DNA from: Balneola sp.
GTDB lineage: Bacteria; Bacteroidota; Rhodothermia; Balneolales; Balneolaceae
Assembly (NCBI GenBank): GCA_002720745.1
Contig: PBJO01000004.1
Coordinates: 3,861 to 67,860, forward strand
Direction: 5' to 3'
DNA: 64,000 bases
Both the position numbers and the translations under genes were made by a program. This document shows positions 47,669 through 56,369 of this stretch, one piece after another (position 1 is the stretch's first letter; each line of letters opens with the position of its first letter). The notes under the pieces are model-generated. The model saw only the letters and a program-made list of their open reading frames with translations, made no database searches and had not been told where the DNA came from.

Positions 47669-48118
47669 GTGAATCTTACATTTTCATTACATATGGGCGT
47701 GCGAATCTTTCTAGGAGCCATATTTATACTATCGAGTATCGGCAAATTCATTGACAGCAGTGATGCTCAATATTTAGTTGAGTTACTAAGCATGAATATT
47801 TATTGGCTCATTGAGTATAAAGGAATCATTGTTCTTAGCATAACCATCCTTGAGTTAGCCCTTGGTATTCTATTAGTATTGAACCGTTACACTTTTTGGT
47901 CCTATCTCACGTCTGCACTCTTAATTTTATCGCTATCCTCTGTTCTCTTATTTTTTAAATTCCAGGGAACTCAGGTAGCAGCTTGTGGATGTTTTGGCGC
48001 ATTTGATTTATTTTCTGGCCCTAATGCAACCCTTGCAAAAAATGGAGTTTTGATAATTTTGATCATTTATGGCATATATGGACATACCAAAGAAGCAAAA
48101 GCCCAATCAGTCGATTAA
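47669..48118 (+). CDS. MauE/DoxX-like membrane protein
   Basis: 149 residues with a GTG start; an ATG eight codons later is an alternative. Four hydrophobic helices are seen: about 8-24, 44-72, 78-97 and 126-142. The first has FLGAIFILSSIGKF, typical of MauE/DoxX. Between helices 3 and 4 is VAACGCFGAFD, a CGCFG motif common in MauE-like proteins thought to work with thiol-redox partners. No thioredoxin gene is adjacent. Its stop overlaps the convergent cdsA stop. The role is inferred only from the family. Confidence 0.85.
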   Translation: MNLTFSLHMGVRIFLGAIFILSSIGKFIDSSDAQYLVELLSMNIYWLIEYKGIIVLSITILELALGILLVLNRYTFWSYLTSALLILSLSSVLLFFKFQGTQVAACGCFGAFDLFSGPNATLAKNGVLIILIIYGIYGHTKEAKAQSVD

Positions 48119-48915
48119 AAAATAAATCGTAAGTAAACATACGCTGCTGGAGCAGCCAGTAATAAAGCATCAAACCGATCAAAAAATCCTCCATGCCCAG
48201 GAATTAAAGCTGAGGAATCTTTTGCATTCGCTTTTCTTTTGATTTTACTTTCTAGTAGATCTCCAATGGGACCGAAGGTAGCTGCCAATACTGCCATTGG
48301 AAGTAATTCAAGCAGGGTTAAAGGCTTATCAAAAGGCATTACAAAATAAACTAATAGCATTCCCATCAAACTACCTAGATAACCAAATGCTAATCCTTCC
48401 CAGGTTTTATTAGGACTGATAGTTGGCGCTAATGGATTTTTGCCAAAGGCTTTACCTCCAAAATAAGCTAAACTATCTGCTCCCCAAACCATGAATACCA
48501 ACATAATGGTTAGTATAAACCCGTCTACTTTTGTCCCAAAATTATCAATCAATATAAGACTAAGCATACCGAGTGGTGCATAGAGGCCAGCAAAAAAAGT
48601 TGAACTCAGCTTTGGGATACTAGCGGAAGAGGCACTAAATGTTTGCCTTGAAACAAACAGTAAAAAAAGAAGTAAGCCTATTTCAAAGACGTAAGGAAGT
48701 TCTGTTGATAATAAAACCCATAACCCAAATGAATAAGGAAAAATTGAGTCGCTAGGGGTTAATGCTCCATCTAATAGCCTGATTAACTCAAATTGAATGA
48801 GTAGGGTAATTCCTATTATCATTATTTTAAAATACCACCCTCCCATCCATGCCATCCATACAAATAAAATGGCAGCAGGTAATGCTACTAAAATTCGCTT
48901 GAGTGAATTACTCAT
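48115..48915 (-). CDS. cdsA: Phosphatidate cytidylyltransferase
   Basis: 266 residues, about eight membrane helices. The C-terminal signature is intact: SPNKTWEGLAFGY, then GDLLESKIKRKANAKDSS and IPGHGGFFDRFDAL, the S-x8-D-x3-R-x4-K-D type pattern. The enzyme makes CDP-diacylglycerol from CTP and phosphatidate in the inner membrane. It is the last gene of a run led by accA and follows the DUF2007 gene by one base. Its stop overlaps that of the MauE-like gene on the other strand. Confidence 0.95.
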   Translation of the reverse strand: MSNSLKRILVALPAAILFVWMAWMGGWYFKIMIIGITLLIQFELIRLLDGALTPSDSIFPYSFGLWVLLSTELPYVFEIGLLLFLLFVSRQTFSASSASIPKLSSTFFAGLYAPLGMLSLILIDNFGTKVDGFILTIMLVFMVWGADSLAYFGGKAFGKNPLAPTISPNKTWEGLAFGYLGSLMGMLLVYFVMPFDKPLTLLELLPMAVLAATFGPIGDLLESKIKRKANAKDSSALIPGHGGFFDRFDALLLAAPAAYVYLRFIF

Positions 48916-48916
48916 C

Positions 48917-49261
48917 CTATTCGCTTTCTAGATCTGTCTGCTTAGATTGTTCATTCGCTTTATGCGTAGAAACATTCTCAGGATTTAATGACTCTTCAGT
49001 AAGTGCATCATCTAGATTCGCTTCTGGAATACTATCTAATAAATTAATTGCCTGTTCGGAATACTCGTTGGGCACATATAAATACATAAGCGCCATTTCA
49101 CCAACCACTAAGCTATACGCTGTATCACGTTTTGATAGAATTTGTGAAGGAATATCATAATCCTTCAAAAAATTATGACATAGGTTCACTTCAAATTCCT
49201 GCGTGCTTTCTAAAATACACGTCCAATCTCTTATCTCGTTGGGTTTGGGGCTAGTAAACAT
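48917..49261 (-). CDS. DUF2007-family small protein
   Basis: 114 residues. The first 75 form the DUF2007 fold: WTCILESTQEFEVNLCHNFL, YDIPSQILSKRDTAYSLVVG and MYLYVPNEYSEQAINLL, often called a putative signal-transducing protein because of likeness to the GlnB/ACT shape. The last 40 residues are acidic and disordered. It sits between the CPBP protease gene and cdsA with gaps of 15 bases and one base. The protease-DUF2007-cdsA order suggests a shared membrane-lipid or envelope role; the biochemical function is not known. Confidence 0.85.
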   Translation of the reverse strand: MFTSPKPNEIRDWTCILESTQEFEVNLCHNFLKDYDIPSQILSKRDTAYSLVVGEMALMYLYVPNEYSEQAINLLDSIPEANLDDALTEESLNPENVSTHKANEQSKQTDLESE

Positions 49262-49276
49262 GGAATACTCCGCTAG

Positions 49277-50236
49277 TTAGTCGGTGGTATTTGGCGTTGA
49301 GGTGGGTACACTTGCCAAATATCGTTTGTGTAAGATACTTAATAGGGTAATCAGTAACACAACTCCAAACAAAATCACTACCCATGCTACCCATGGTAAA
49401 TTGGTATCAGCATTAAGTTCTTGATCAAGTATTTCTGGGTAGATAGTACTCAAAATAACCTGACCTCCATTGTATACTAAATGAGCTGCCATAGCAGGAA
49501 TAAGGCTATTCGACACATAGGTTATGTAAGCGAATAAAATCCCAAGCGCAGCAAGGGGCAAAATTCGGGTGATTTGCAGATGATATGCTCCAAAGATGAG
49601 ACCTGATAGTATTATAGCGGTCCATATACCCCAAGACTTTTCAAGTGAGCGCTGAACATATCCACGATACATTATCTCTTCACAAATAGAGGGGACCAGT
49701 CCAATATGAAAAAGACCCATCCACAAGATATTTTCAGAGCCTAACAATATAGCTATCATTTCATCCATGCTTTGTTGCATTTCAGCCAACCACTCTGGTA
49801 CCGGTAAAAAAGCATTTAACCATCCTAGAAAAAAAACTGTTGGGTAAGAAATTATCGCAAGTAAAATGGCCCAAACAACATATTTATAAGTATCTGAGTC
49901 AATTTGCAACCGCAAAAAGCGCCTCCTACTGCCCGAATCAGCCGCCAAACGAGTAACTAATAAAGATCCCAATGCAAATACAGTTATTTGCCCAGTGGTG
50001 TTAATCCAAAAAAAGACCGTTGTTTGTTCAGTAAGCACCTGCAAGAGTGCCTCGATATTAGTAGGATCGTCCACCAAAAATACTGCTGCAATTACTCCTA
50101 ATATTCCACCCACCAGATTAAAAACAATAAAGGCAAGAAAAACCCAAATAATTGCCATTACACCAAGGTTAAATCCATTTCGCTCATACCAAGACCCATT
50201 AGTGGTGTCCGAGATGGCGGTATAATAAAGTGACAT
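49277..50236 (-). CDS. CPBP-family intramembrane metalloprotease
   Basis: 319 residues with about eight hydrophobic helices. The CPBP (Abi/Rce1-like) active-site motifs are present: the EExxxR box in SICEEIMYRGYVQ (about 186-191), the histidine in FGAYHLQ, and the final HxxxN in AHLVYNGGQ. Such enzymes cut membrane or prenylated proteins, and some give self-immunity to bacteriocins. No toxin gene is near, so housekeeping processing is more likely. It lies 16 bases upstream of the DUF2007 gene. The ATG start is clear. Confidence 0.9.
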   Translation of the reverse strand: MSLYYTAISDTTNGSWYERNGFNLGVMAIIWVFLAFIVFNLVGGILGVIAAVFLVDDPTNIEALLQVLTEQTTVFFWINTTGQITVFALGSLLVTRLAADSGSRRRFLRLQIDSDTYKYVVWAILLAIISYPTVFFLGWLNAFLPVPEWLAEMQQSMDEMIAILLGSENILWMGLFHIGLVPSICEEIMYRGYVQRSLEKSWGIWTAIILSGLIFGAYHLQITRILPLAALGILFAYITYVSNSLIPAMAAHLVYNGGQVILSTIYPEILDQELNADTNLPWVAWVVILFGVVLLITLLSILHKRYLASVPTSTPNTTD

Positions 50237-50315
50237 GAGTAAAAGATATAAATTAAAAGTAAAGAGCCAACTCTATGAGTCAGCTCCTAAATATGAATAA
50301 ATTATAAACGGTAGA

Positions 50316-50855
50316 TTATTCTTCTTCTTTGGCAAATATTTTTGCACTAATAATACCAGATATGAGATTTATAAAAATATACATTGCTAATGCTGAAGCA
50401 AAAGTTATAATTAGACCTACTAATGAATTAGGGTCAGGGATAAATGATTGAGCCATATCTATTTCTTCTTGTGTAAGTCCTTGATCTTCAAAACTTTTTA
50501 TGGTTGCCTCAATAATTGCTTCATTCATCCCGGTATCAATAAATTTTGTCCAGAATAGTGATAGACAAAAGGTGACTATACTTGTAATGATACCAGAAAA
50601 AACACCTAGTAGAGCACCTTTACCAATTGGATATGTTAAATTATAACCTTTAGCATACATCCAATTAGAAATGATACCTGCAATTGATGCAATCAAACAT
50701 CCGATAATAGTCATACCAGTTACGCTTGATCCAGCAATAGTCATGTAACTTGTTATCAATTGAATTACTGTCAAAACTGTTCCAGTAATTAATCCCGCTG
50801 TTATTACAGCATTCCAATAACTAGGCATGCCATGATGAGTTATTTCTTTAGCCAT
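50316..50855 (-). CDS. DUF4199-family membrane protein
   Basis: 179 residues with four hydrophobic helices: about 15-35, 42-63, 75-98 and 143-170. The loop between helices 3 and 4 is acidic and ends in a basic-acidic tail (AKIFAKEEE). The spacing and MPSYWNAVITAGLITG start fit DUF4199, a Bacteroidota family of unknown function often placed next to glycosyltransferase and thioesterase or lipid genes. Here it sits between the DUF2085 and CPBP genes. Nothing more specific can be said. Confidence 0.82.
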   Translation of the reverse strand: MAKEITHHGMPSYWNAVITAGLITGTVLTVIQLITSYMTIAGSSVTGMTIIGCLIASIAGIISNWMYAKGYNLTYPIGKGALLGVFSGIITSIVTFCLSLFWTKFIDTGMNEAIIEATIKSFEDQGLTQEEIDMAQSFIPDPNSLVGLIITFASALAMYIFINLISGIISAKIFAKEEE

Positions 50856-50999
50856 TTCATTGATCTTAATTGTTAGTGTGTTTAATTAATTTGCACTTTT
50901 ATTTCATTTTCAAAAAAGATAGACACCCGTAAGTCTCTATTTAAGTATCCTATAAACACATATAAAATAATGCATTAATACTTAATATTTTACCCAAAG

Positions 51000-51479
51000 T
51001 TATACATTAGGCGAAAAACTATCCTTAGAGGTAATGAATATAGACGCCATTAGCCCAAAACCAACTCCTAATAATAATCGAGAATAGTGAGTATTTGTCC
51101 AAATATCCAAAGCATTTATTAATACATCGATTCCACTTAAACCAGCAAATAAATATAAAAGGCGCAAAGCTAGATCTCTATTAGGCCAAATTTCAAATCT
51201 TACTGTTATAGCTTTTAACCAAAAACCAAGAGCAAAAGCACTATATATTCCAATGCAACGCGAGCAAACGCCCATTTGAGCTCCCATGAAATCAAATGAT
51301 CGAGATGGATCTTGATGACATACCCAAGAATAAAACAAATAATGCCAATGAAAAGGGGCTAAAACATCATTGGTATACCATCCAGGACCCAAAGCTAGTA
51401 CCGCTATCAGACTACTACCTGTTAACAGTACAAGATTAGTTCTACTAGAAATTTCAGACTGCACGGAGATCTGTTTCAT
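51000..51479 (-). CDS. DUF2085-family membrane protein
   Basis: 159 residues with four hydrophobic helices. The DUF2085 hallmarks are present: WVCHQDPSRSFDFMG and MGVCSRCIGIYSAFALGF, that is one cysteine-histidine and a CxxC pair facing one side of the membrane, which suggests metal binding or redox. The function is not known for the family. Its ATG lies one base after the thioesterase stop, so the two are probably cotranslated. A 144-base gap separates it from the DUF4199 gene. Confidence 0.88.
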   Translation of the reverse strand: MKQISVQSEISSRTNLVLLTGSSLIAVLALGPGWYTNDVLAPFHWHYLFYSWVCHQDPSRSFDFMGAQMGVCSRCIGIYSAFALGFWLKAITVRFEIWPNRDLALRLLYLFAGLSGIDVLINALDIWTNTHYSRLLLGVGFGLMASIFITSKDSFSPNV

Positions 51480-51480
51480 T

Positions 51481-51903
51481 TCACAAGGCGTCTAGCAAAT
51501 ATTTAGGTGCCCGGCATGGTTTTCTAGTAACCGAATTCATGAATACCAAGCTCACCTCACCTAATGCACAAAGCTGATCTCGTTCTTGGGCTACCACCTC
51601 ATAATAGGTAACCAACTTAACGGAGGGTACCGCATATACATATACTTTAATGATAATCTCCTCATCGTAGTAAAGCGGATGCTTATAATCAATTTCAGAA
51701 TGTATCACCGGCAACATAATTCCATCCTTTTCCATGGTGCTGTAATGGATACCCATGCTTCGAATCATTTCGGTGCGGGCCTGCTCAAAGTATTCTAGAT
51801 AACGCCCATAATACACATAGCCCATCTTATCAGTTTCACTATACCTACTTCGTAATCGATGTTCAAAGCTATGAATGGGTATGCCGTCTGGGAATAGGAC
51901 CAT
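51481..51903 (-). CDS. Acyl-CoA thioesterase, YbgC/4HBT hot-dog family
   Basis: 140 residues, one hot-dog domain. The family core is RLRSRYSETDKMGYVYYGRYLEYFE with the catalytic aspartate in SETDKMG (YSETD in place of the common YADTD) and the HxxY-type tyrosine region YYGRY. The middle strand VTYYEVVAQERDQLCALGEV follows. These enzymes hydrolyse short acyl-CoA or 4-hydroxybenzoyl-CoA-type thioesters. It lies six bases after accA and one base before the DUF2085 gene. YbgC neighbours Tol-Pal in proteobacteria but not here; fatty-acid context is more apt. Confidence 0.87.
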   Translation of the reverse strand: MVLFPDGIPIHSFEHRLRSRYSETDKMGYVYYGRYLEYFEQARTEMIRSMGIHYSTMEKDGIMLPVIHSEIDYKHPLYYDEEIIIKVYVYAVPSVKLVTYYEVVAQERDQLCALGEVSLVFMNSVTRKPCRAPKYLLDAL

Positions 51904-51909
51904 AGTCGT

Positions 51910-52857
51910 TTATTTATAACATCCTATCGCCGAATATTTGGCTATCCTTTGATCAATCAGCTTTTCCGGACTTTGTTTCGAAAGATTTTTTAGACTATAA
52001 ATAAGTTGTTTCTTCACAGCGATAGCTGCCGCATCATAATCTCGATGCGCCCCCGCTAAAGGTTCTTCTATTACGCCGTCAATAATACCCATTTCCAACA
52101 AGTCAGGGGCCGTCAACTTTAAAGCAGAAGCGGCTTGTTCCTTGTAATCCCAGGTTTTCCAAAGAATTGAAGAACAAGATTCCGGTGAGATGACGGAATA
52201 CCAAGTATTTTCCATCATATAGACCTCATTCCCCATACCAATTCCAATGGCACCACCACTCGCACCTTCCCCTATAATAATAGTCACTATTGGTACTTTT
52301 AGCATAGCCATCCTTTTGAGGTTTCGGGCAATTGCCTCAGCCTGTCCACGCTCTTCTGCTTCAAGTCCTGGAAAGGCTCCAGGCGTATCAACCAGTGTCA
52401 TAACAGGTATACCAAATTTTTCTGCCATCTCCATTAGCCTGTATGCTTTGCGGTAGCCTTCAGGATTTGCCATACCAAAATTGCGATACGTACGACTAGC
52501 GGTATCCCTTCCCTTTTGGTGCCCAATTATACAGACTGTTTGGCCATCCACTTCGCCAAGTCCACCCACAATCGCCTTATCATCTGCATGAAATCGATCA
52601 CCATGTAATTCAATAAAACGATCACAAATATGCTCAATATAATCTAGAGTGTAGGGGCGCTCTGGATGTCGTGCCAACTGAACCCTTTGCCATCGAGTTA
52701 AATTCTCGAAAATATTTTTTTGAAGACTTTCCACTTTAATCTTCAAGCTTTCCACTTCCTTGCTAAGTACTCCTTTACTACTCGAAGAAAGCTGTTCTAA
52801 TTCTTGGATTTTTTTTTCCAAATCCGCAATGGGTTGTTCAAATTCTAAATACTGCAT
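51910..52857 (-). CDS. accA: Acetyl-CoA carboxylase carboxyltransferase subunit alpha
   Basis: 315 residues from the ATG at 52857; a TTG two codons before is less likely. It begins [17 protein letters not shown] and has [56 protein letters not shown]-type text (shortened here to its core [16 protein letters not shown]), [20 protein letters not shown] and [14 protein letters not shown]. With AccD (not in the window) it moves carboxyl from biotin to acetyl-CoA, the first step of fatty-acid synthesis. It leads the thioesterase-to-cdsA run. Confidence 0.95.
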   Translation of the reverse strand: MQYLEFEQPIADLEKKIQELEQLSSSSKGVLSKEVESLKIKVESLQKNIFENLTRWQRVQLARHPERPYTLDYIEHICDRFIELHGDRFHADDKAIVGGLGEVDGQTVCIIGHQKGRDTASRTYRNFGMANPEGYRKAYRLMEMAEKFGIPVMTLVDTPGAFPGLEAEERGQAEAIARNLKRMAMLKVPIVTIIIGEGASGGAIGIGMGNEVYMMENTWYSVISPESCSSILWKTWDYKEQAASALKLTAPDLLEMGIIDGVIEEPLAGAHRDYDAAAIAVKKQLIYSLKNLSKQSPEKLIDQRIAKYSAIGCYK

Positions 52858-52980
52858 GTACAATAAAATCTAATTTAGCCAAATATAGCAAATACTCGCA
52901 TCTAAAAGTGGATTTCTCTAGTCGGTCGGTTTCAAGTTTTTCATTTGGACAATATGAATGTTGGCAGCGAGAACACCTCC

Positions 52981-53709
52981 TTACAAGCGACCAAATAGAC
53001 TCCGAATTTTAAGGGCCCAGACCCTCCAAATAGCCTCTCTAACAATATCTTTCGACATTTTAGACACTCCTTCTTCTCGTTCCCTAAATATAATAGATAC
53101 CTCCCGCAATCTAAAGCCAGCTTTCCAAGCTCTAAAATGAAGTTCTATTTGAAATGCGTATCCATTGGATTTAATTCGGTCCAAAGAAATAGACTCTATA
53201 ACCCGACGATGGATGCATTTAAAGCCTGCGGTGGTATCTTTTACTGGCAGACCCGTTATCCATCTTGCATAAATATTGGCACCATAAGATAAGATAAGAC
53301 GACTCAGAGGCCAATTTACTATGCTTATTCCATTGGCATAGCGTGAACCTATAGCAATATCCGTTTCTCCACTTTGAACGGCTTCTATGAGTCTAGGAAC
53401 ATCTTCTGGTGGATGTGAGAAGTCCGCATCCATTTCACAAACTAGTTCATAGTCATGTTCCAAGGCATATTCAAAACCTCGGACATAGGCCGTCCCTAAA
53501 CCTAATTTACCCTCTCGCTCAACTAAATGTATGCGGTCTGGATTGGTTTGCTGCTGCTCTTTAATTCTCTCTGCCGTACCATCTGGTGATCCATCATCCA
53601 CAAAAAGTATGTCTACCTTCATATTCAAAGCCATAAGTGTATGAATCATTCGTATGGCATTGGTCGCTTCATTGTAGGTCGGGATAATGATTAAAGGATG
53701 TTTCTGCAT
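52981..53709 (-). CDS. Polyprenyl-phosphate glycosyltransferase (Dpm1-like, GT2)
   Basis: 242 residues, a GT-A fold without membrane helices. PLIIIPTYNEATNAIRMI, FVDDGSPDGTAERI (about 36-49), GTAYVRGFEYAL, CEMDADFSHPPEDVP (DAD at 94-96), GSRYANGI and KDTTAGFKCIHRRV are typical of Dpm1-like enzymes that put mannose or glucose on a polyprenyl phosphate. The donor and lipid are not fixed by sequence. It follows the WcaJ-type transferase by 14 bases, so it is probably part of the same envelope-glycan unit. Confidence 0.92.
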   Translation of the reverse strand: MQKHPLIIIPTYNEATNAIRMIHTLMALNMKVDILFVDDGSPDGTAERIKEQQQTNPDRIHLVEREGKLGLGTAYVRGFEYALEHDYELVCEMDADFSHPPEDVPRLIEAVQSGETDIAIGSRYANGISIVNWPLSRLILSYGANIYARWITGLPVKDTTAGFKCIHRRVIESISLDRIKSNGYAFQIELHFRAWKAGFRLREVSIIFREREEGVSKMSKDIVREAIWRVWALKIRSLFGRL

Positions 53710-53723
53710 AGGATTATTTTGGC

Positions 53724-55133
53724 TTACTGACCTTTACCTTTAATCATTGTAATTATTGTATTAATAATAATTTTTATGTCCATACGTAACGAAATATTTT
53801 CAACATAATACAAATCATACTTGGTTTTTTCTTTAACATCATCCAGTGAGGTATCATACTTCCATTTAACCTGAGCCCAACCAGTAATCCCTGGGCGAAC
53901 TCGTAATCTTCGCATATATAATGGGATTTGATTTTTAAACTGTTCTACAAAATGTTCACGTTCGGGTCTAGGTCCTACTAAACTCATTTCGCCTCGAATG
54001 ACATTGTAGAGTTGAGGAAGCTCATCAATACGTAATTTTCGCAACCAATATCCGATTTTTGTAATTCTTGGATCATTTTTTTTTGCCCACATAGGTCCAG
54101 TTTTTCGTTCAGCATCTTGTACCATAGTGCGAAATTTATTGATAACAAAAGGTTTACCATTTCGTCCAACCCGTTCTTGACGAAAAATAACAGGCCCTGG
54201 AGACCCTAAACGAATAAATAGGGCCACTATTAGCAAAAAGGGTGCTAACGCAATCAATACAACCACCGAAATAGTCACATCCATCAATCGCTTAACAGCT
54301 TTCTCCCAAAGCGGCATAGGTTCTGGAGAAATCTCAATAATGGGCATACCAAAAATCTGATTCGTTTTGGATAGACCACTCACAATTTGATAAAAATCAG
54401 GTAACAGCTTTAAACGAACATCCGGATTATCCAGTTTAGAAATAATCTCAACCAAATCTTCTCGGCCATTTGCTTCTACTGCCACCAAGACATCCTGGAC
54501 TTTATACTCGGCGATAATTCGATCAATATCAGAGAGTTGCCCAATCACATCCTCAGGATAAACACCCGATTCAGCATCGGGATCATTTCCATTTACTTGG
54601 ATGTAACCAATTACTTCCATGCCCAAAATTTTGTTACGTATAAGATCATCGAAGGCCATTTTAGCATTTGACCCGGTTCCAACAATTAATGTTCTATGCA
54701 GCCCCCTACCTTGTTGGGCATACAAACGTTGGATAGTTCTAATGACAAAACGATTGGTAATGGTAGCCCCCAAAATAATTGCCCAGTAAGAAAAAATTAG
54801 CCCTTGATGAGTACTGCCCTCAGTAAACAACCAATAATCCAAAATAACGTACAACACCAGCCCTCCCAATACCACAGCTTTTACTACCTGGGTAAATTCA
54901 TCGAGCCTGGAGATCAAATATAAACTCTTGTACAAACCTGATAAGACAAAAACCCCAAGCCAATACCCGCTGAATATTACTCCTGCACTAATCACAGCTA
55001 AGCCAAAATCAGCCAATCGAGGATCTAAATAAGCCGAGAAAAAAAAATGAAAGACGAACCAACTTGCTAATAAAAGCAAGTAATCAAGAGCACTCGTCAG
55101 TATAACTTCACGATATCTTTGCACAGAAAGCAA
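53724..55133 (-). CDS. Undecaprenyl-phosphate sugar phosphotransferase (WcaJ/WbaP-type, polytopic PGT)
   Basis: 469 residues with a TTG start forced by a stop eight codons upstream and no ATG between. Four N-terminal membrane helices, then a nucleotide-binding-like domain (TLIVGTGSNAKMAFDDL, about 145-250), a helix, and the catalytic PF02397 domain with NKFRTMVQDAE (about 331), LRKLRIDELPQLYNVIRGEM (aspartate-glutamate pair about 370), SLVGPRPER and VRPGITGWAQVKW. The enzyme starts repeat-unit or glycan synthesis by moving a sugar-phosphate to undecaprenyl phosphate. All catalytic motifs are intact, unlike the fused gene at 56370. Confidence 0.93.
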   Translation of the reverse strand: MLSVQRYREVILTSALDYLLLLASWFVFHFFFSAYLDPRLADFGLAVISAGVIFSGYWLGVFVLSGLYKSLYLISRLDEFTQVVKAVVLGGLVLYVILDYWLFTEGSTHQGLIFSYWAIILGATITNRFVIRTIQRLYAQQGRGLHRTLIVGTGSNAKMAFDDLIRNKILGMEVIGYIQVNGNDPDAESGVYPEDVIGQLSDIDRIIAEYKVQDVLVAVEANGREDLVEIISKLDNPDVRLKLLPDFYQIVSGLSKTNQIFGMPIIEISPEPMPLWEKAVKRLMDVTISVVVLIALAPFLLIVALFIRLGSPGPVIFRQERVGRNGKPFVINKFRTMVQDAERKTGPMWAKKNDPRITKIGYWLRKLRIDELPQLYNVIRGEMSLVGPRPEREHFVEQFKNQIPLYMRRLRVRPGITGWAQVKWKYDTSLDDVKEKTKYDLYYVENISLRMDIKIIINTIITMIKGKGQ

Positions 55134-55220
55134 ATGGATGGTTAGATTCGTAATTTAAATCTTTAAAAAGTACGGATTTTTAGTCTGTATATATAACTGA
55201 AACCACTTTATACCTTTATT

Positions 55221-56348
55221 TTGTTTCAACTACATACAACATGTTCCACAAGCAAAGCGCGCCTAGGTAGCTTAACTACCAACCATGGGGTCATAGAAAC
55301 ACCGATATTCATGCCCGTAGGGACACTTGGAACAGTGAAAGGTGTATCACAGGATCGTTTAAAAGACCCTATTAAAGCCCAAATTATTTTGGGCAACACC
55401 TACCATCTCTATTTAAGACCTGGTACCGAAATCATACAGGCTTCCGGCGGATTACATGGATTTATGAATTGGGACCGACCCATACTAACGGACTCTGGAG
55501 GGTATCAAATTTTTTCCCTTTCAGATAAACGAACTTTAGACGAGGAAGGAGCTCATTTTAAAAGTCATTTAGACGGTTCAAAACACTTATTTACTCCAGA
55601 GAACGTAGTAGATATCCAGAGAATTTTAGGTTCAGATATCATAATGATTTTGGATGAGTGTCCACCTTATCCTAGTAACTATGAATATGTGAAAAAATCT
55701 ATGGAAATGACCCATCAATGGGCAAAAAGAGGCCAAAAACAATTTTTAGAAACGCAAGCTCTTTACGGACATCGACAATTTCAATTTGGAATTGTACAAG
55801 GTGGAACGTACAAAGATCTTAGGATTGCCTCCGCCGAATTTATGGCAGAACAAGATTTTGATGGTATTGCAATTGGTGGGCTCAGCGTGGGGGAACCTAT
55901 CTCACTATTATATGAAATGACTCACATAAACACCGATGTGTTACCTGAAAAAAAGGTACGATACCTAATGGGAGTAGGTACACCTGCTAATTTACTAGAA
56001 TCCATCGCTCGCGGTGTAGATATGTTTGATTGTGTCATGCCTAGTAGAAATGCCCGAAATGGCACCATATTTACACAACGCGGGAAAGTTAATCTCAGAA
56101 ATTCTAAATGGAAGAACCATCATACAGCCTTAGAAGAAGATTTCCCAAGTGATTTATGTCAAAGGTACCATATGTCTTATGTTCATCACTTGTTCAAAAG
56201 TAATGAACTCTTTGGAATGACCTTAGCCTCGGAACATAATCTTCAGTTTTATTTGTGGCTCATGAAAGAAGTAAGAGGACATATCAAAAAAGGTACTTAT
56301 GCTGCTTGGTATCCAAATATGGTTATGCAATTAGAGTCAAAAATTTAA
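55221..56348 (+). CDS. tgt: tRNA-guanine transglycosylase
   Basis: 375 residues with a TTG start that begins the family core FQLHTTCSTSKARLG. Motifs include IFMPVGTLGTVKGVS, LTDSGGYQIFSLS (about 89-101, active aspartate), ILDECPPYP, GGLSVGEP, YLMGVGTPANLLESIARGVD and DCVMPSRNARNGT (nucleophilic aspartate). The enzyme swaps guanine 34 for preQ1 in tRNAs for Asp, Asn, His and Tyr. Of the zinc ligands CxCx2C...H, only the last cysteine (SDLCQRY) and the histidine (SEHNLQFY) remain; the first two are F and S. It is convergent with the fused transferase gene. Confidence 0.93.
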   Translation: MFQLHTTCSTSKARLGSLTTNHGVIETPIFMPVGTLGTVKGVSQDRLKDPIKAQIILGNTYHLYLRPGTEIIQASGGLHGFMNWDRPILTDSGGYQIFSLSDKRTLDEEGAHFKSHLDGSKHLFTPENVVDIQRILGSDIIMILDECPPYPSNYEYVKKSMEMTHQWAKRGQKQFLETQALYGHRQFQFGIVQGGTYKDLRIASAEFMAEQDFDGIAIGGLSVGEPISLLYEMTHINTDVLPEKKVRYLMGVGTPANLLESIARGVDMFDCVMPSRNARNGTIFTQRGKVNLRNSKWKNHHTALEEDFPSDLCQRYHMSYVHHLFKSNELFGMTLASEHNLQFYLWLMKEVRGHIKKGTYAAWYPNMVMQLESKI

Positions 56349-56369
56349 ATTTTTGTTTTCTAAAAACGC

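Noticed and set aside
49277-50236. CPBP protease as part of a bacteriocin immunity system
   Set aside because: No small toxin, leader peptide or ABC exporter gene is near; neighbours are lipid and envelope genes.
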